A DNA stretch of 64,000 nucleotides from a gamma proteobacterium SS-5 (GTDB lineage Bacteria; Pseudomonadota; Gammaproteobacteria; Chromatiales; Chromatiaceae): assembly GCA_009497875.2 (NCBI GenBank), contig CP032508.2, positions 558,001 through 622,000 of the forward strand, read 5' to 3'. A program made the translations under genes and the position numbers. Below, in pieces: positions 23,566 to 32,835 of the stretch (the stretch's first letter is position 1; each line of letters starts with the position of its first letter). The notes under the pieces are model-generated. The model was not told the DNA's origin. It made no database searches and saw only the letters and a list, made by a program, of their open reading frames with translations.

Positions 23566-26229
23566 TTAGGCCGAGATCGGGTTGGGCTTGGCGGGATCGA
23601 TCTTGTATTTCTTGATCGCCTGATCCACCACCTCGGTCTTGATCCTGCCCTCATCGGCCAGGGCCTTGAGAGCCGCCACCGTCGTGTAGTAGCGATTCAC
23701 CTCAAAGTACTTGCGCAGCTGGGTGCGCAGGTCGGAACGGCCAAAGCCGTCCACGCCCAGGGTGAAGTAACGCCGCCCGTCCAGATAGGGACCAATCTGC
23801 GCCACATGGGCGCGGATGTAATCGGTCACCGCAATCAGCGGGCCCTGGCTGGGGCCTATCTGTTGCGCCAGGTAGCTGGTGCGCGGCTTCTCGCTCGGGT
23901 GCAGCATGTTCCAACGCTCCACCGCGGCGGCATCCCGCTGCAGTTCGCTGAAGCTGGTCACGCTCCAGACATCAGCGGCGATGTTGAAGTCCTGCTCCAG
24001 CAGCTCGGCCGCGGCCAGGGCCTCGCGCAGTATGGTGCCGCTGCCGAGCAGTTGCACCCGCGCCTTGGCCTTGGGCTTGGCCGACTCGCGGCAGCGGTAG
24101 ATGCCACGGATGATGCCCTCTTCCGCGCCCTCGGGCAGGGGCGGCTGGGGGTAGTTCTCGTTCATGGTGGTGACGTAGAAGAAGACATTCTCCTGCCGCT
24201 CCATCATGCGTTGCAGGCCGTTGTGGATGATTACGGCAAATTCGTAGGCGTAGCAGGGATCATAGGCGACGCAGTTGGGGATGGTGCTGGCCACCAGCAG
24301 GCCGTGGCCGTCCTGGTGCTGCAGGCCCTCGCCGGCCAATGTGGTGCGCCCGGCGGTGGCACCGATGAGGAAGCCGCGCGCCTGCATGTCACCGGCCGCC
24401 CAGGCCAGATCGCCGATGCGCTGGAAGCCGAACATGGAGTAGTAGATGTAGAAGGGGATCATGCCGATGCCGTGGTTGGCATAGGCGGTGGCAGCGGCGA
24501 TCCAGGAGGACATGGCACCGGCCTCGTTGATACCCTCTTCTAGGATCTGACCCTGCTTGTCCTCGCGGTAGGACATCACCTGGTCATGGTCCACCGGCTC
24601 GTACAGCTGGCCGACGGAGGAGTAGATGCCGAGCTGGCGGAACATGCCCTCCATGCCGAAGGTGCGCGCCTCGTCCGGCACTATGGGGACGATGAACTTG
24701 CCCAGGGCCTTGTCGCGGCTGAGCAGGGTGAGCAGGCGCACGAAGGCCATGGTGGTGGACATCTCGCGCTCGCCGCTGCCCTCGGTCAGGCTGCCAAAGG
24801 CGCTCAGGGGCGGGGCCTTCAGCGCCTCGGCATCGGTGCGCCGGGCCGGCAGATAGCCGCCCAGCTGCTGCCGACGCTCATGCAGATATTTGATCTCTTC
24901 GCTGTCGTCGGCGGGCTTGAAGAAGGGCGCTGAGGCGATCATGTCCTCGGGGATGGGGATATTGAAGCGGTCGCGGAAAGAGCGCAGATGGGCCTCGGCC
25001 ATCTTCTTCTGCGAGTGGGTGATGTTCTGCCCCTCGCCGGCCACGCCCATGCCGTAGCCCTTGACCGTCTTGGCCAGGATCACCGTCGGCTGGCCCTGGT
25101 GGTTCATCGCCGCGGCATAGGCGTTGAATACCTTGATCGGGTCATGGCCACCGCGATTCAGGCGCCAGATGTCCTCGTCGGACATGTTCGCCACCAGGTC
25201 CGCCAGCTCCGGGTACTTGCCGAAGAAATACTTGCGCGTGTAGGCACCACCGTGGGCCTTGTAGGCCTGGTATTCGCCGTCCACCGCCTCTTCCATGCGC
25301 TTGACCAGCAGACCCTGCTTGTCGCGGGCAAACAGGGGGTCCCAATAGCTGCCCCAGACCACCTTGATCACGTTCCAGCCGGCACCGCGGAATACCGCCT
25401 CCAGCTCCTGGACGATCTTGCCGTTGCCGCGCACCGGGCCATCCAGCCGCTGCAGGTTGCAGTTGACCACGAACACCAGATTATCCAAACGCTCGCGCGA
25501 GGCCAGGGAGATGGCACCGAGGGATTCGGGCTCGTCCATCTCGCCATCGCCGCAGAAGGCCCAGACCTTGCGGTTGCCGGCGTTGATCAGACCGCGATCG
25601 TGCATGTAGCGCATGAAGCGCGCCTGATAGATGGCCATCAGCGGCCCCAGGCCCATGGAGACGGTGGGGAACTGCCAGAAGCCGGGCATCAGCCAGGGAT
25701 GGGGATAGGACGACAGGCCCTGGCCATCCACCTCCTGGCGGAAGTGGTACAGCTGTTCTTCCGTAATGCGGCCTTCGAGAAAGGCGCGGGCGTAGATGCC
25801 GGGGGCCGAGTGGCCCTGGAAGAACACCATGTCGCCGTCGTGGTCCTTGTCGCGGGCATGAAAGAAGTGGTTGAAGCCCACATCGAACAGGGTGGCACTG
25901 GAGGCAAAGCTGGCGATGTGCCCGCCCAGCTCGGTGGAGATGCGGTTGGCCTGCACCACCATGGCCATGGCGTTCCAGCGGATGAAAGAGCGGATGCGCC
26001 GCTCCATCGCCTGATCCCCCGGATAGGGCAGCTGCTTGGTCACCGGGATGGAGTTTACATAGGCCGTGTTCGGCGTATAGGGCAGATAGGCGCCGGAGCG
26101 GCGAGCCTTGTTGATTAGACGGGTAATCAGATAATGGGCGCGCTCGGTCCCTTCGTTTTCCAGCACGGAGTCCAGAGCATCCAGCCATTCCTGGGTCTCC
26201 TGGGGATCGGTATCGGGTTTTGCAGTCAT
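23566..26229 (-). CDS. aceE: Pyruvate dehydrogenase E1 component
   Basis: An 887-residue homodimeric thiamine-diphosphate enzyme that decarboxylates pyruvate and acetylates E2 lipoate. Start ATG 26229 (MTAKPDTDPQETQEWLDALD). Visible features include the ThDP motif around FCGDGEMDEPESLGA, and the sequences GHSAPGIYARAFLEGR and YGMGVAGEGQNITHSQ. The C-terminus (FEVNRYYTTVAALKAL) is also typical of gammaproteobacterial AceE. It heads an aceE-aceF operon. lpdA, usually adjacent, lies beyond an insertion. No pdhR-type regulator is present nearby. Confidence 0.96.
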   Translation of the reverse strand: MTAKPDTDPQETQEWLDALDSVLENEGTERAHYLITRLINKARRSGAYLPYTPNTAYVNSIPVTKQLPYPGDQAMERRIRSFIRWNAMAMVVQANRISTELGGHIASFASSATLFDVGFNHFFHARDKDHDGDMVFFQGHSAPGIYARAFLEGRITEEQLYHFRQEVDGQGLSSYPHPWLMPGFWQFPTVSMGLGPLMAIYQARFMRYMHDRGLINAGNRKVWAFCGDGEMDEPESLGAISLASRERLDNLVFVVNCNLQRLDGPVRGNGKIVQELEAVFRGAGWNVIKVVWGSYWDPLFARDKQGLLVKRMEEAVDGEYQAYKAHGGAYTRKYFFGKYPELADLVANMSDEDIWRLNRGGHDPIKVFNAYAAAMNHQGQPTVILAKTVKGYGMGVAGEGQNITHSQKKMAEAHLRSFRDRFNIPIPEDMIASAPFFKPADDSEEIKYLHERRQQLGGYLPARRTDAEALKAPPLSAFGSLTEGSGEREMSTTMAFVRLLTLLSRDKALGKFIVPIVPDEARTFGMEGMFRQLGIYSSVGQLYEPVDHDQVMSYREDKQGQILEEGINEAGAMSSWIAAATAYANHGIGMIPFYIYYSMFGFQRIGDLAWAAGDMQARGFLIGATAGRTTLAGEGLQHQDGHGLLVASTIPNCVAYDPCYAYEFAVIIHNGLQRMMERQENVFFYVTTMNENYPQPPLPEGAEEGIIRGIYRCRESAKPKAKARVQLLGSGTILREALAAAELLEQDFNIAADVWSVTSFSELQRDAAAVERWNMLHPSEKPRTSYLAQQIGPSQGPLIAVTDYIRAHVAQIGPYLDGRRYFTLGVDGFGRSDLRTQLRKYFEVNRYYTTVAALKALADEGRIKTEVVDQAIKKYKIDPAKPNPISA

Positions 26230-26618
26230 AAGCAGGGATTTCCTCGCCGGACAGGTAAACCTGGAAACAGCATTTGACCAGGGAGCCACAGAGATCAGAG
26301 CGAATGCTCAATGCGTTACATCTCAGTCCCGCTGACCTTGAAGGTGTTGAGCGTCAACCCTGCAAGCCATGGATTCTGCTCTGTGGGTGCTGTGGCTTAA
26401 CTGCCGAATTTTGGGTAAATAGGGTGTGGTCCGTTTTGGCCGAAGGGTGCATTAAACGGCCTAGACGGGCGAAGTGCAAGTGCAGAAATTCTGAGCCATG
26501 GGGCAATTCTTTTTTTATTCAAACAGTTGAACTGCATCCACTAGCCGGTTCGGGGACAAAAAAAGGGCGCAGATCACTCGGAACTGCGCCCTCGGAGAGG
26601 ATTGACCGGTCTGGCCGA
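26230..26618. other. Intergenic region aceE to sulfur-globule gene, with inverted-repeat element and terminator
   Basis: About 26270-26405 is a dispersed inverted-repeat element (CATTTGACCA, CCACAGAG ... GCTGTGGCTTAACT), related to 13839-14040. The remainder contains the terminator at 26558-26591. No coding frame is supported. The aceE promoter is not identifiable. Confidence 0.55.
26558..26591 (-). terminator. Rho-independent terminator of the sulfur-globule gene
   Basis: On the minus strand a GGGCGCAG / CTGCGCCC stem with an 11-nt loop is followed by a run of seven T. It lies 28 bases after the stop of the coiled-coil sulfur-globule protein. Confidence 0.85.
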
Positions 26619-27323
26619 TTAGCGGGTAAGGCTGGGCTGTTCCGGATAGAAAGGCGCAGGAGCAGCACCCATCATCTGGCTGCGGCGCTCTTCCATCTGC
26701 TGCATCATCTCAGCGCGACGCTGTTCGGCGGCCTTGCGCATCTCATCTCTGGAGCTGTTCATGGCCATGCCGGGCCGGGCCTGACGGCGCTCCTCGGCCT
26801 GCTGACGCATCTCGTCTCGACGCTGCTGGGCCTGCTGCATACGCTGTTCCATCACCTCGTTGCCATAGCCGGGCATGCCAGCGCGCTGCTGCTGCATCCG
26901 TTCCTGCATGGCCTTGCGCTGGGCCTGCATCTGTTCGCGGCGCTGTTGCAGATCGGCAGGCATGGCCGGGGTGGTGCCCATGCGTTGCTCCAGAAACTTG
27001 CGCTGGGCCTCGGCGGCCTTCTCGAAGGCGGCCATTTGCTGTTGCTGAAACTGTTGCATCTGTTCCGCGCTCTGCTCGGGGGCCTGGTGGCCGGGGGCCA
27101 CTGCCGGGCCGTAGGCGTGCGGCGGATAAGCGTAGTAGTAGGGTGCATCATAACCGTAACCACGGCCCCAACCGTTGCCACGGGCGTTCATGCTCATGTT
27201 GAAGTCACCAACACCATCACCGAACCAGTCATTCATGCCATGGCCGGGACCACCCCACCAGGCTTGCGCGGAGGCAGAGAAGGCCAAAGCGGCAGTGGCC
27301 GCCAACAGAGAAATCTTTTTCAT
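26619..27323 (-). CDS. Sulfur-globule protein-like with C-terminal coiled coil
   Basis: A 234-residue exported protein. Start ATG 27323 gives a classic signal peptide ([21 protein letters not shown]). The mature start, [20 protein letters not shown] then [18 protein letters not shown], matches sulfur-globule structural proteins. It is followed by a Tyr/Pro stretch, and residues from about 80 onward are Gln/Met/Arg/Glu-rich with strong coiled-coil character. It should coat periplasmic sulfur globules formed during sulfide or thiosulfate oxidation. The extended form resembles SgpD-type proteins more than the short CV1/CV2 types. It lies 111 bases downstream of the short globule gene. Confidence 0.82.
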   Translation of the reverse strand: MKKISLLAATAALAFSASAQAWWGGPGHGMNDWFGDGVGDFNMSMNARGNGWGRGYGYDAPYYYAYPPHAYGPAVAPGHQAPEQSAEQMQQFQQQQMAAFEKAAEAQRKFLEQRMGTTPAMPADLQQRREQMQAQRKAMQERMQQQRAGMPGYGNEVMEQRMQQAQQRRDEMRQQAEERRQARPGMAMNSSRDEMRKAAEQRRAEMMQQMEERRSQMMGAAPAPFYPEQPSLTR

Positions 27324-27434
27324 AGTGCACCTTGGGAAAATAGTGTGGGGAGGGCGACACATCCCTGTGCCAGGTACCGGTGCGATTACGCGGGCCTTGG
27401 GCCTGCCGCGCCGGTGTTTAGATCCTGGGCAGGA

Positions 27435-27743
27435 TCAGTCGGCCTGCTTGGCAGCCGGGGCGGCGGGAGCGGCCGGTGCGGCATAGGGGGCGTAGCCGTA
27501 GGGCGCGCCATAGGCGGGGTAGCCATAGCCGTAGGGGCCATAGTAGTAGGGGTTGTAGTAGTTGTTGTAACCACGGCCCCAGCCGTTGCCACGGGCGCTC
27601 ATGTTCATGTTGAAGTCACCCCAGCCGTCACCGAACCAGCTGTTGTCGTTGTAGCCATTGTTCCAGGGGCCCCACCAGGCCTGGGCAGAGGCAGAGGCGG
27701 CCAGCAGGGTGGCGATAGAAGCGGCTTTGATCAGATTTTTCAT
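27435..27743 (-). CDS. Sulfur-globule structural protein (SgpA/SgpB type)
   Basis: A 102-residue protein: signal peptide [20 protein letters not shown] ending at QA, then [20 protein letters not shown] and [16 protein letters not shown] Tyr/Pro/Gly-rich tail ([20 protein letters not shown]) and an Ala-Pro end follow. This composition is that of the CV1/CV2 proteins that form the envelope of sulfur globules in Chromatiaceae. A GGAG ribosome binding site precedes the ATG. It presumably shares a promoter region with, or is duplicated from, the downstream coiled-coil paralogue: both have the same GNGWGRGY block. Confidence 0.9.
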   Translation of the reverse strand: MKNLIKAASIATLLAASASAQAWWGPWNNGYNDNSWFGDGWGDFNMNMSARGNGWGRGYNNYYNPYYYGPYGYGYPAYGAPYGYAPYAAPAAPAAPAAKQAD

Positions 27744-27949
27744 TGAGCAATCTCCAAAAAAAGTAGAAATGTATTCGTCAACAGCCGCGCTGTGCGACCG
27801 TGAGGAGAAGTCTATAAGTAAATGCTTAAATTGCTAAATACTATTTTTTTATGGAGAGATAGATTTTTTTATGAGATAGGGGGGGGACAGAGGACAGAGG
27901 CGCTTCTTTGCGCCCCCTGTCCCTGCGTCCTTTTTGGCTCTGGCCGTCC

Positions 27950-28714
27950 TTACCAGTCTGCTGGGGCGTCTTCCGTGCCCAGGTCGCCCTCGAAGCTGAT
28001 CTGGCCGTCTCTGACCAGGCTTTCGCGCCGTTGCAGATAGGCGTCACGCACGAAGCTGTAGGGGTCTAAGGCCGCTACCTCCAGTACATCGCTGGCGGCC
28101 AGGTTGTCGGCGCGCATATCGACGAACTCCAGCACCTTCAGGCCGTATTGCCAGTCCTTGTCGATATCGTATTTCCAGTGATCGGGCCAGTCGTCGTGGG
28201 CGGCGTAATTGACCGGGTCCAGATAGGAGTCAGCCACCATGCCCAGGGTGTCGCGGATGTTGCGCGGGCCGAAGAAGGGCAGCACCAGATAGGGGCCGGG
28301 GCCTATGCCCCAGTAGCCCAGGGTCTGGCCGAAGTCCTCGCCGTATTTCTCCAGCTTGAGCTGGCTGGCGACATCGATGAGACCGAGCAGGCCCAGGGTG
28401 CTGTTGATTGCCACCCGGCCCACATCGGAGGCGGCCCGGGTCAGCTTCAGCTGCAACAGGTTGTTGACTGCCGAACCCACATCATCGAGATTGGAGAAGA
28501 AGTTGGTGACGCCCTGATCCACGGGCTCCGGGGTGATTGCCCTGTACCCCTTGGCGACGGGCTTGACCAGTACCCGGTCAACGCCGTCATTGAAGGCATA
28601 GACCACCCGGTTGACGCCCTCCAGGGGGTCACGCGGGTCGGTGCTGGCGCAGCCGCCAAGGCCGCTCAGCAGGGCGATGATGAGGAGGGTCTGTAGTGGG
28701 CGCTTGCCGGACAT
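27950..28714 (-). CDS. mlaA: MlaA (VacJ) outer-membrane lipoprotein
   Basis: A 254-residue lipoprotein of the Mla system that removes misplaced phospholipids from the outer leaflet of the outer membrane. Start ATG 28714, preceded by AAGGAG. The lipobox is LSGLGGC with Cys 22. Family blocks seen: DPLEGVNRVVYAFNDGVDRV, FFSNLDDVGSAVNNLLQ, and QTLGYWGIGPGPYLVLPFFG followed by RNIRDTLG. No other mla genes are in the window. The 3' flank (27880-27940) contains the GGACAGAGGACAGAGG-type repeat. Confidence 0.93.
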   Translation of the reverse strand: MSGKRPLQTLLIIALLSGLGGCASTDPRDPLEGVNRVVYAFNDGVDRVLVKPVAKGYRAITPEPVDQGVTNFFSNLDDVGSAVNNLLQLKLTRAASDVGRVAINSTLGLLGLIDVASQLKLEKYGEDFGQTLGYWGIGPGPYLVLPFFGPRNIRDTLGMVADSYLDPVNYAAHDDWPDHWKYDIDKDWQYGLKVLEFVDMRADNLAASDVLEVAALDPYSFVRDAYLQRRESLVRDGQISFEGDLGTEDAPADW

Positions 28715-28935
28715 CTCAGGGCTCCTTGGCCAAATTCCCGCATGGAGAAGTCGATTCTGCGGTGAGTTTGCCGCCAAGGATAGAGAATCAACCGTCTTCA
28801 GGCAACATTATTTCGCATTTTTCGCTATACTGGGCCAAGAATTTTGCCCTGATCTAGATTTTAACAATCAATCGGTTGCAAATACTAGCTCAGGCTGCAT
28901 CTCAATTTCAGGCCGCGCTATCGGCAAGGGGACTC

Positions 28936-29580
28936 ATGGCACAGACAGATCAAGACATTGGCATGCACAACCGCTTTCGCGGCTATCTGCCCGTGGTGGT
29001 GGATGTAGAAACTGGCGGCTTTGATGCCAGAACCCATGCCCTGCTGGAGGTGGCGGCGGTGACCCTGCGCATGGACTCCACCGGCATGATCCACCCGGAC
29101 GAGTGCCTGGCCTGTCACCTGGAGCCCTTCGCCGGTGCCAAGCTGGACCCCAAGGCCCTGGAGTTCAACGGCATAGACCCGCAACACCCGTTCCGCGACG
29201 CCCTGCCCGAGGCCGACGGCCTGCGCCAGCTGTTTGCGCCAATCCGTCACGCGGTGAAGGAAAACGGCTGCAAACGCGCCATTCTGGTGGGGCACAATGC
29301 CTTTTTTGATCTGGGCTTCATCAATGCGGCGGTGGAGCGCTGCAAGATCAAGCGCAATCCCTTTCACCCCTTCAGCACCTTCGATACCGTCTCCCTGGCC
29401 GGTCTGGCCTATGGTCAGACGGTACTGGCCAAGGCCGCCCTGGCCGCCGGGCTGAATTGGAACAGCAAATCCGCCCATTCGGCCATCTACGATGCCCAGC
29501 GCACCGCCGAGCTATTCTGCCGAATCCACAACCAATGGCAGGAATTCAGCCCCAAGCGGCCTTGGCTGGGGGCTGATTAG
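28936..29580 (+). CDS. rnt: Ribonuclease T
   Basis: A 214-residue DEDD-family 3'-5' exoribonuclease that trims tRNA and other stable RNA 3' ends. ExoI motif [10 protein letters not shown], ExoII region [14 protein letters not shown], and Exo[17 protein letters not shown] give the acidic residues and the catalytic His. The start is placed at the ATG at 28936 with AAGGGG upstream. An earlier in-frame ATG at 28876 would add 20 unconserved residues. It is a single gene facing grxD. Confidence 0.93.
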   Translation: MAQTDQDIGMHNRFRGYLPVVVDVETGGFDARTHALLEVAAVTLRMDSTGMIHPDECLACHLEPFAGAKLDPKALEFNGIDPQHPFRDALPEADGLRQLFAPIRHAVKENGCKRAILVGHNAFFDLGFINAAVERCKIKRNPFHPFSTFDTVSLAGLAYGQTVLAKAALAAGLNWNSKSAHSAIYDAQRTAELFCRIHNQWQEFSPKRPWLGAD

Positions 29581-29597
29581 AGTGCTCATCAGGCTTT

Positions 29598-29936
29598 TCA
29601 AACTTCACCCTTCAAACTTTCTTTAGCCACCGCATCCTTGACCATCTGCTGCAACTCACCGCTTTCGTGCATCTCCAGGGTGATGTCGCAGCCGCCAATC
29701 AGCTCGCCGTTGATATAGACCTGGGGGAAGGTCGGCCAATCGGCAAAGCGCGGCAGGTTCTCGAAGATCTCCTGATCCTGCAGCACATTGACATAGGCGA
29801 ACTTCTCGCCGCAATCCTGCAACGCCGCTGCGGTGCGCGAGGAAAAACCGCACATGGGGAACTGCGGCGTGCCCTTCATGTAGATCACCACCGGGTTGCT
29901 CTCGACCTGCTCTTTGATTCTATCCAATACGTCCAC
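29598..29936 (-). CDS. grxD: Monothiol glutaredoxin (Grx4 family)
   Basis: A 112-residue monothiol glutaredoxin that binds a glutathione-coordinated [2Fe-2S] cluster and helps iron-sulfur delivery. CGFS active site in PQFPMCGFSSRTA, WPTFPQVYINGELIGGCDI for glutathione binding. I place the start at GTG 29936, because the usual family length is about 110 residues and GAGG lies eight bases upstream. ATG codons at 29984 and 30005 are in frame but add unconserved sequence. The gene is 90 bases downstream of the amidotransferase gene. Confidence 0.9.
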   Translation of the reverse strand: MDVLDRIKEQVESNPVVIYMKGTPQFPMCGFSSRTAAALQDCGEKFAYVNVLQDQEIFENLPRFADWPTFPQVYINGELIGGCDITLEMHESGELQQMVKDAVAKESLKGEV

Positions 29937-30026
29937 GTCATTAACCTCGTCTTGAAACGGATGCCAGCTGGCCAGTTTGGGGTTCATGGCCGGAATGTCA
30001 ACCATCGAAGCCTTGCAGGTATTGCC

Positions 30027-31823
30027 CTACCCCGCCGCCCCATCGACCTGCTGCTGTAGCCAGTACTCCAGCAGCGCCAGCTGCCAGAGCTTGCTGCCGA
30101 GGATGCGGGTGTGGTGCATCTCCGGGGCCGACAGCAGCAGCTCGACGTAGCCGCGCCGGTAGAGACCGCGCTCGCGGCAGGCCTGGGCGTTGAGAATGTC
30201 GCGCATGAAGTCGAGGAACTCGCCACGCACGAACTTCAGCGCCGGCATGGGGAAATAGCCCTTGGGGCGGTCGATCACCGCGTCCGGCAGCAGGCCACGG
30301 GCTATGGCCTTGAGGGGAAATTTGCCGCCGCTGGCCAGCTTGAGGCTGGGCGGGCAGCGCGCCGCCAGCTCCACCAGCTGGTGATCGAGAAAGGGCACCC
30401 GCGCCTCCAGGCCCCAGGCCATGGTCATGTTATCCACCCGTTTGACCGGGTCATCGACGATCAGGGTGCTGGCGTCCAGGCGCAGCACCGCGTCCATGAA
30501 CTCATCAGCGCCGGGCGCTTCCAGCTGCTCGGCCAGCCAGTCGCCGGTGTAATCGGCACCGGCAAACGGCGCCTGCACCAGGCTCAGGAATTCGGCGTGG
30601 TCGCGATCCAGATAGTGCCTGGCGAAGCGATCCGACCGGCTGCCCTGGGTCTCCGCCTGCATCCTTGGGTACCAGAAATAGCCGCCGAACACCTCATCCG
30701 CCCCCTGCCCGGACTGCACCACCTTGACCTCCTGGGATACGCGCTCGGCGAGCAGGTAGAAGCCGATGGCGTCCTGGCCGAACATGGGCTCAGCCATGGC
30801 CGCCACCGCCTCCGGCAGCCGCTTGAGCACCTGATCGTTGGGCACCAGGAACTTGTGATGCCGGGTGGCATAGCGCTCGGCCACCGGGTCGGAGTACTCG
30901 AACTCGCTGCCTTTTTCCTCCGGGTGATCCTCAAAGCCGACGGAGAAGGTGCGCAGGTCCGCCACCCCCGCCTCCGCCAGCAGGGCCACCAGCAGACTGG
31001 AGTCCAGACCGCCGGAGAGCAGCACACCCACCGGCACATCGGCCACCTCGCTGCGTTTCTTGACTGCCTGGCGCAGGCCCTGGTGAATCGCCTCGATCCA
31101 CTCTGGGTCGGACATGGGCCGCTCTGGCCGGGTCGCCTGCAGCTGCCAATAGCGCACCGGCGCGGCGGTTTGCGCTGATTCTCCCGCCGACAGGGTCAGA
31201 TGATGCGCCGGCGGCAGCTTGCGGATGCCCTGCAAAATGGTGCGTGGTGCCGGGATCACCCCGTGCAGGCTGAACAGGAAATGCAGGCCCACCGGGTCTA
31301 TGGCCGTATCTATCTCGCCGCTGGCGAGCAGGGCCTGGCTGTTGGAGGCAAAGCGAAAGCCGCTGGCATTCTGGCTGAAATACAGCGGCTTGATGCCGAA
31401 GCGATCGCGGGCGAGAAACAGCCGCCGTGGGCCCCGCTCCCAGATGGCGAAGGCGAACATGCCGTGCAGACGCGCAACGCAGGCCGCGCCCCAGCGGTGA
31501 TAGGCCTTGAGGATGACCTCGGAATCGCCCTCGGAGAAGAAGCGATAACCCAGCCCGCCCAGCTCGGCGCGCAGGGCCTTGTAGTTGTAGATGGTGCCGT
31601 TGAACACCAGCACCAGACCCAACTCATCGTCCAGCAGGGGCTGATTGGAGCGCGCCGACAGGTCGATGATCGCCAATCGGCGATGCCCCAGGGCCATCTC
31701 GCCATCGACAAAGCGCCCGCCGCTATCCGGCCCGCGCCGTTCCAGCCTGGCCAGCATGCGCTCGATACGCTGGCCGTCGGCCGGCCGCCGGTCATATCTC
31801 AACTCACCGCAGATTCCGCACAT
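30027..31823 (-). CDS. Asparagine synthase-type amidotransferase, NAGGN-amidotransferase-like
   Basis: A 598-residue class II glutamine amidotransferase fused to an ATP-pyrophosphatase synthetase domain. Start ATG 31823 exposes the N-terminal nucleophile Cys ([11 protein letters not shown]). The glutaminase domain contains RRGPDSGG and the synthetase domain has the PP-loop [16 protein letters not shown]. The opening MCGICGEL and overall length are closer to N-acetylglutaminylglutamine amidotransferases (osmolyte synthesis) than to AsnB of E. coli. The usual partner genes of that pathway are not adjacent, so the product could be asparagine or another amide. Confidence 0.8.
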   Translation of the reverse strand: MCGICGELRYDRRPADGQRIERMLARLERRGPDSGGRFVDGEMALGHRRLAIIDLSARSNQPLLDDELGLVLVFNGTIYNYKALRAELGGLGYRFFSEGDSEVILKAYHRWGAACVARLHGMFAFAIWERGPRRLFLARDRFGIKPLYFSQNASGFRFASNSQALLASGEIDTAIDPVGLHFLFSLHGVIPAPRTILQGIRKLPPAHHLTLSAGESAQTAAPVRYWQLQATRPERPMSDPEWIEAIHQGLRQAVKKRSEVADVPVGVLLSGGLDSSLLVALLAEAGVADLRTFSVGFEDHPEEKGSEFEYSDPVAERYATRHHKFLVPNDQVLKRLPEAVAAMAEPMFGQDAIGFYLLAERVSQEVKVVQSGQGADEVFGGYFWYPRMQAETQGSRSDRFARHYLDRDHAEFLSLVQAPFAGADYTGDWLAEQLEAPGADEFMDAVLRLDASTLIVDDPVKRVDNMTMAWGLEARVPFLDHQLVELAARCPPSLKLASGGKFPLKAIARGLLPDAVIDRPKGYFPMPALKFVRGEFLDFMRDILNAQACRERGLYRRGYVELLLSAPEMHHTRILGSKLWQLALLEYWLQQQVDGAAG

Positions 31824-31847
31824 CCTCGGGTTGCCCTCAATCGGCCC

Positions 31848-31886
31848 GGGCTTTTGCGCCGTCGGCGGACAGCGGCGCAAAAGCCC
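31848..31886. promoter_or_regulatory. Perfect 14-bp hairpin in the amidotransferase-sodB divergent region
   Basis: GGGCTTTTGCGCCG and CGGCGCAAAAGCCC, separated by 11 nt, lie in the 156-bp gap between the divergent amidotransferase and sodB genes. It could be an operator, a transcript-end structure or a repeat. There is no T-run that would make it a terminator on either strand. Confidence 0.5.
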
Positions 31887-31979
31887 AGGGTTTGCATGGA
31901 AAGTTTGCCATCCGCTTGCATTTTCGTCCCCTGCACCCCATGTCGCTGGTTCAAATTCATCAACCAAAGGAGCGCCACC

Positions 31980-32564
31980 ATGGCCCATGAACTGCCTGTC
32001 CTGCCCTATGCCATCGATGCCCTGGAGCCGGTGATTTCCAAGGAAACCCTGGAGTTTCACCACGGCAAGCACCACAACACCTATGTCACCAACCTGAACA
32101 ACCTGGTGCCCGGCACCGAGTTCGAGAACGCCAGCCTGGAAGACATCATCCTGAAGTCCGAAGGCGGCATCTTCAACAACGCCGCCCAGGTGTGGAACCA
32201 CAGCTTCTATTGGAACTGCCTGCGCGGCCCGAGCGACAGCAACGCCCCCAGCGGTGAACTGGCTGCGGCCATCGACCAGGCCTTTGGCTCGTTCGATGAG
32301 TTCAAACAGAAGTTTGCCGCCTCTGCCGCCGGCAACTTTGGCTCGGGCTGGACCTGGCTGGTGAAAAACAGCGACGGCAGCCTGGAGATCTTCAATACCT
32401 CCAACGCCGGCACCCCCATGACCAGCGGCAAACAGGCCCTGCTTACCGTGGATGTCTGGGAACATGCCTATTACATCGACTACCGCAACGCCCGGCCGAA
32501 GTACCTGGAGGCCTTCTGGCAGCTGGTCAACTGGGACTTCGTCGCCAGCAACCTGGCCGCTTAA
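31980..32564 (+). CDS. sodB: Superoxide dismutase (Fe type)
   Basis: A 194-residue Fe/Mn-family dismutase that converts superoxide to O2 and H2O2 in the cytoplasm. Start ATG 31980 with AAAGGAG upstream. The motifs [22 protein letters not shown] and [20 protein letters not shown] supply the metal-binding His/His/Asp/His. The residue context ([15 protein letters not shown]) suggests the iron form. A terminator lies about 200 bp downstream, beyond an inverted-repeat element. Confidence 0.93.
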   Translation: MAHELPVLPYAIDALEPVISKETLEFHHGKHHNTYVTNLNNLVPGTEFENASLEDIILKSEGGIFNNAAQVWNHSFYWNCLRGPSDSNAPSGELAAAIDQAFGSFDEFKQKFAASAAGNFGSGWTWLVKNSDGSLEIFNTSNAGTPMTSGKQALLTVDVWEHAYYIDYRNARPKYLEAFWQLVNWDFVASNLAA

Positions 32565-32589
32565 GCCGACCCAGTATCCCTTGAGCCTA

Positions 32590-32752
32590 TAAACCGCAGA
32601 TTAAGCCGATTATTGCAGATTAAATAATTTATTTTCATTGGGTTAGAGTGACTTGGCCAGTCACCCGCTGGGTGAGTGGGTGTACTTGGCAAACACACTG
32701 AAAAATCTGTGTAAATCGGTGAAATCTGCGGTTCAAATGCTCTTTTTAGGTT
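32590..32752. repeat. Dispersed inverted-repeat element, copy 3
   Basis: AACCGCAGATTAAGCCGATT and its imperfect reverse complement AAATCGGTGAAATCTGCGGTT bound the element. The right side ends in CAAATGCTCTTTTTAGGTT, exactly the reverse complement of the start of the element at 13839. It lies between sodB and its terminator. Confidence 0.55.
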
Positions 32753-32767
32753 GAGTAAACCAGGCAA

Positions 32768-32795
32768 GGCCGGGCGCTATCGCCCGGCCTTTTTT
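32768..32795 (+). terminator. Rho-independent terminator downstream of sodB
   Basis: GGCCGGGCG-CTAT-CGCCCGGCC stem followed by six T. The T-run is on the plus strand, so it serves sodB; it may also protect against read-through from convergent dxs. Confidence 0.85.
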
Positions 32796-32835
32796 ATTAA
32801 AACCACTCCGGCAATGGCCCCGCCCCCGAGGGCTG

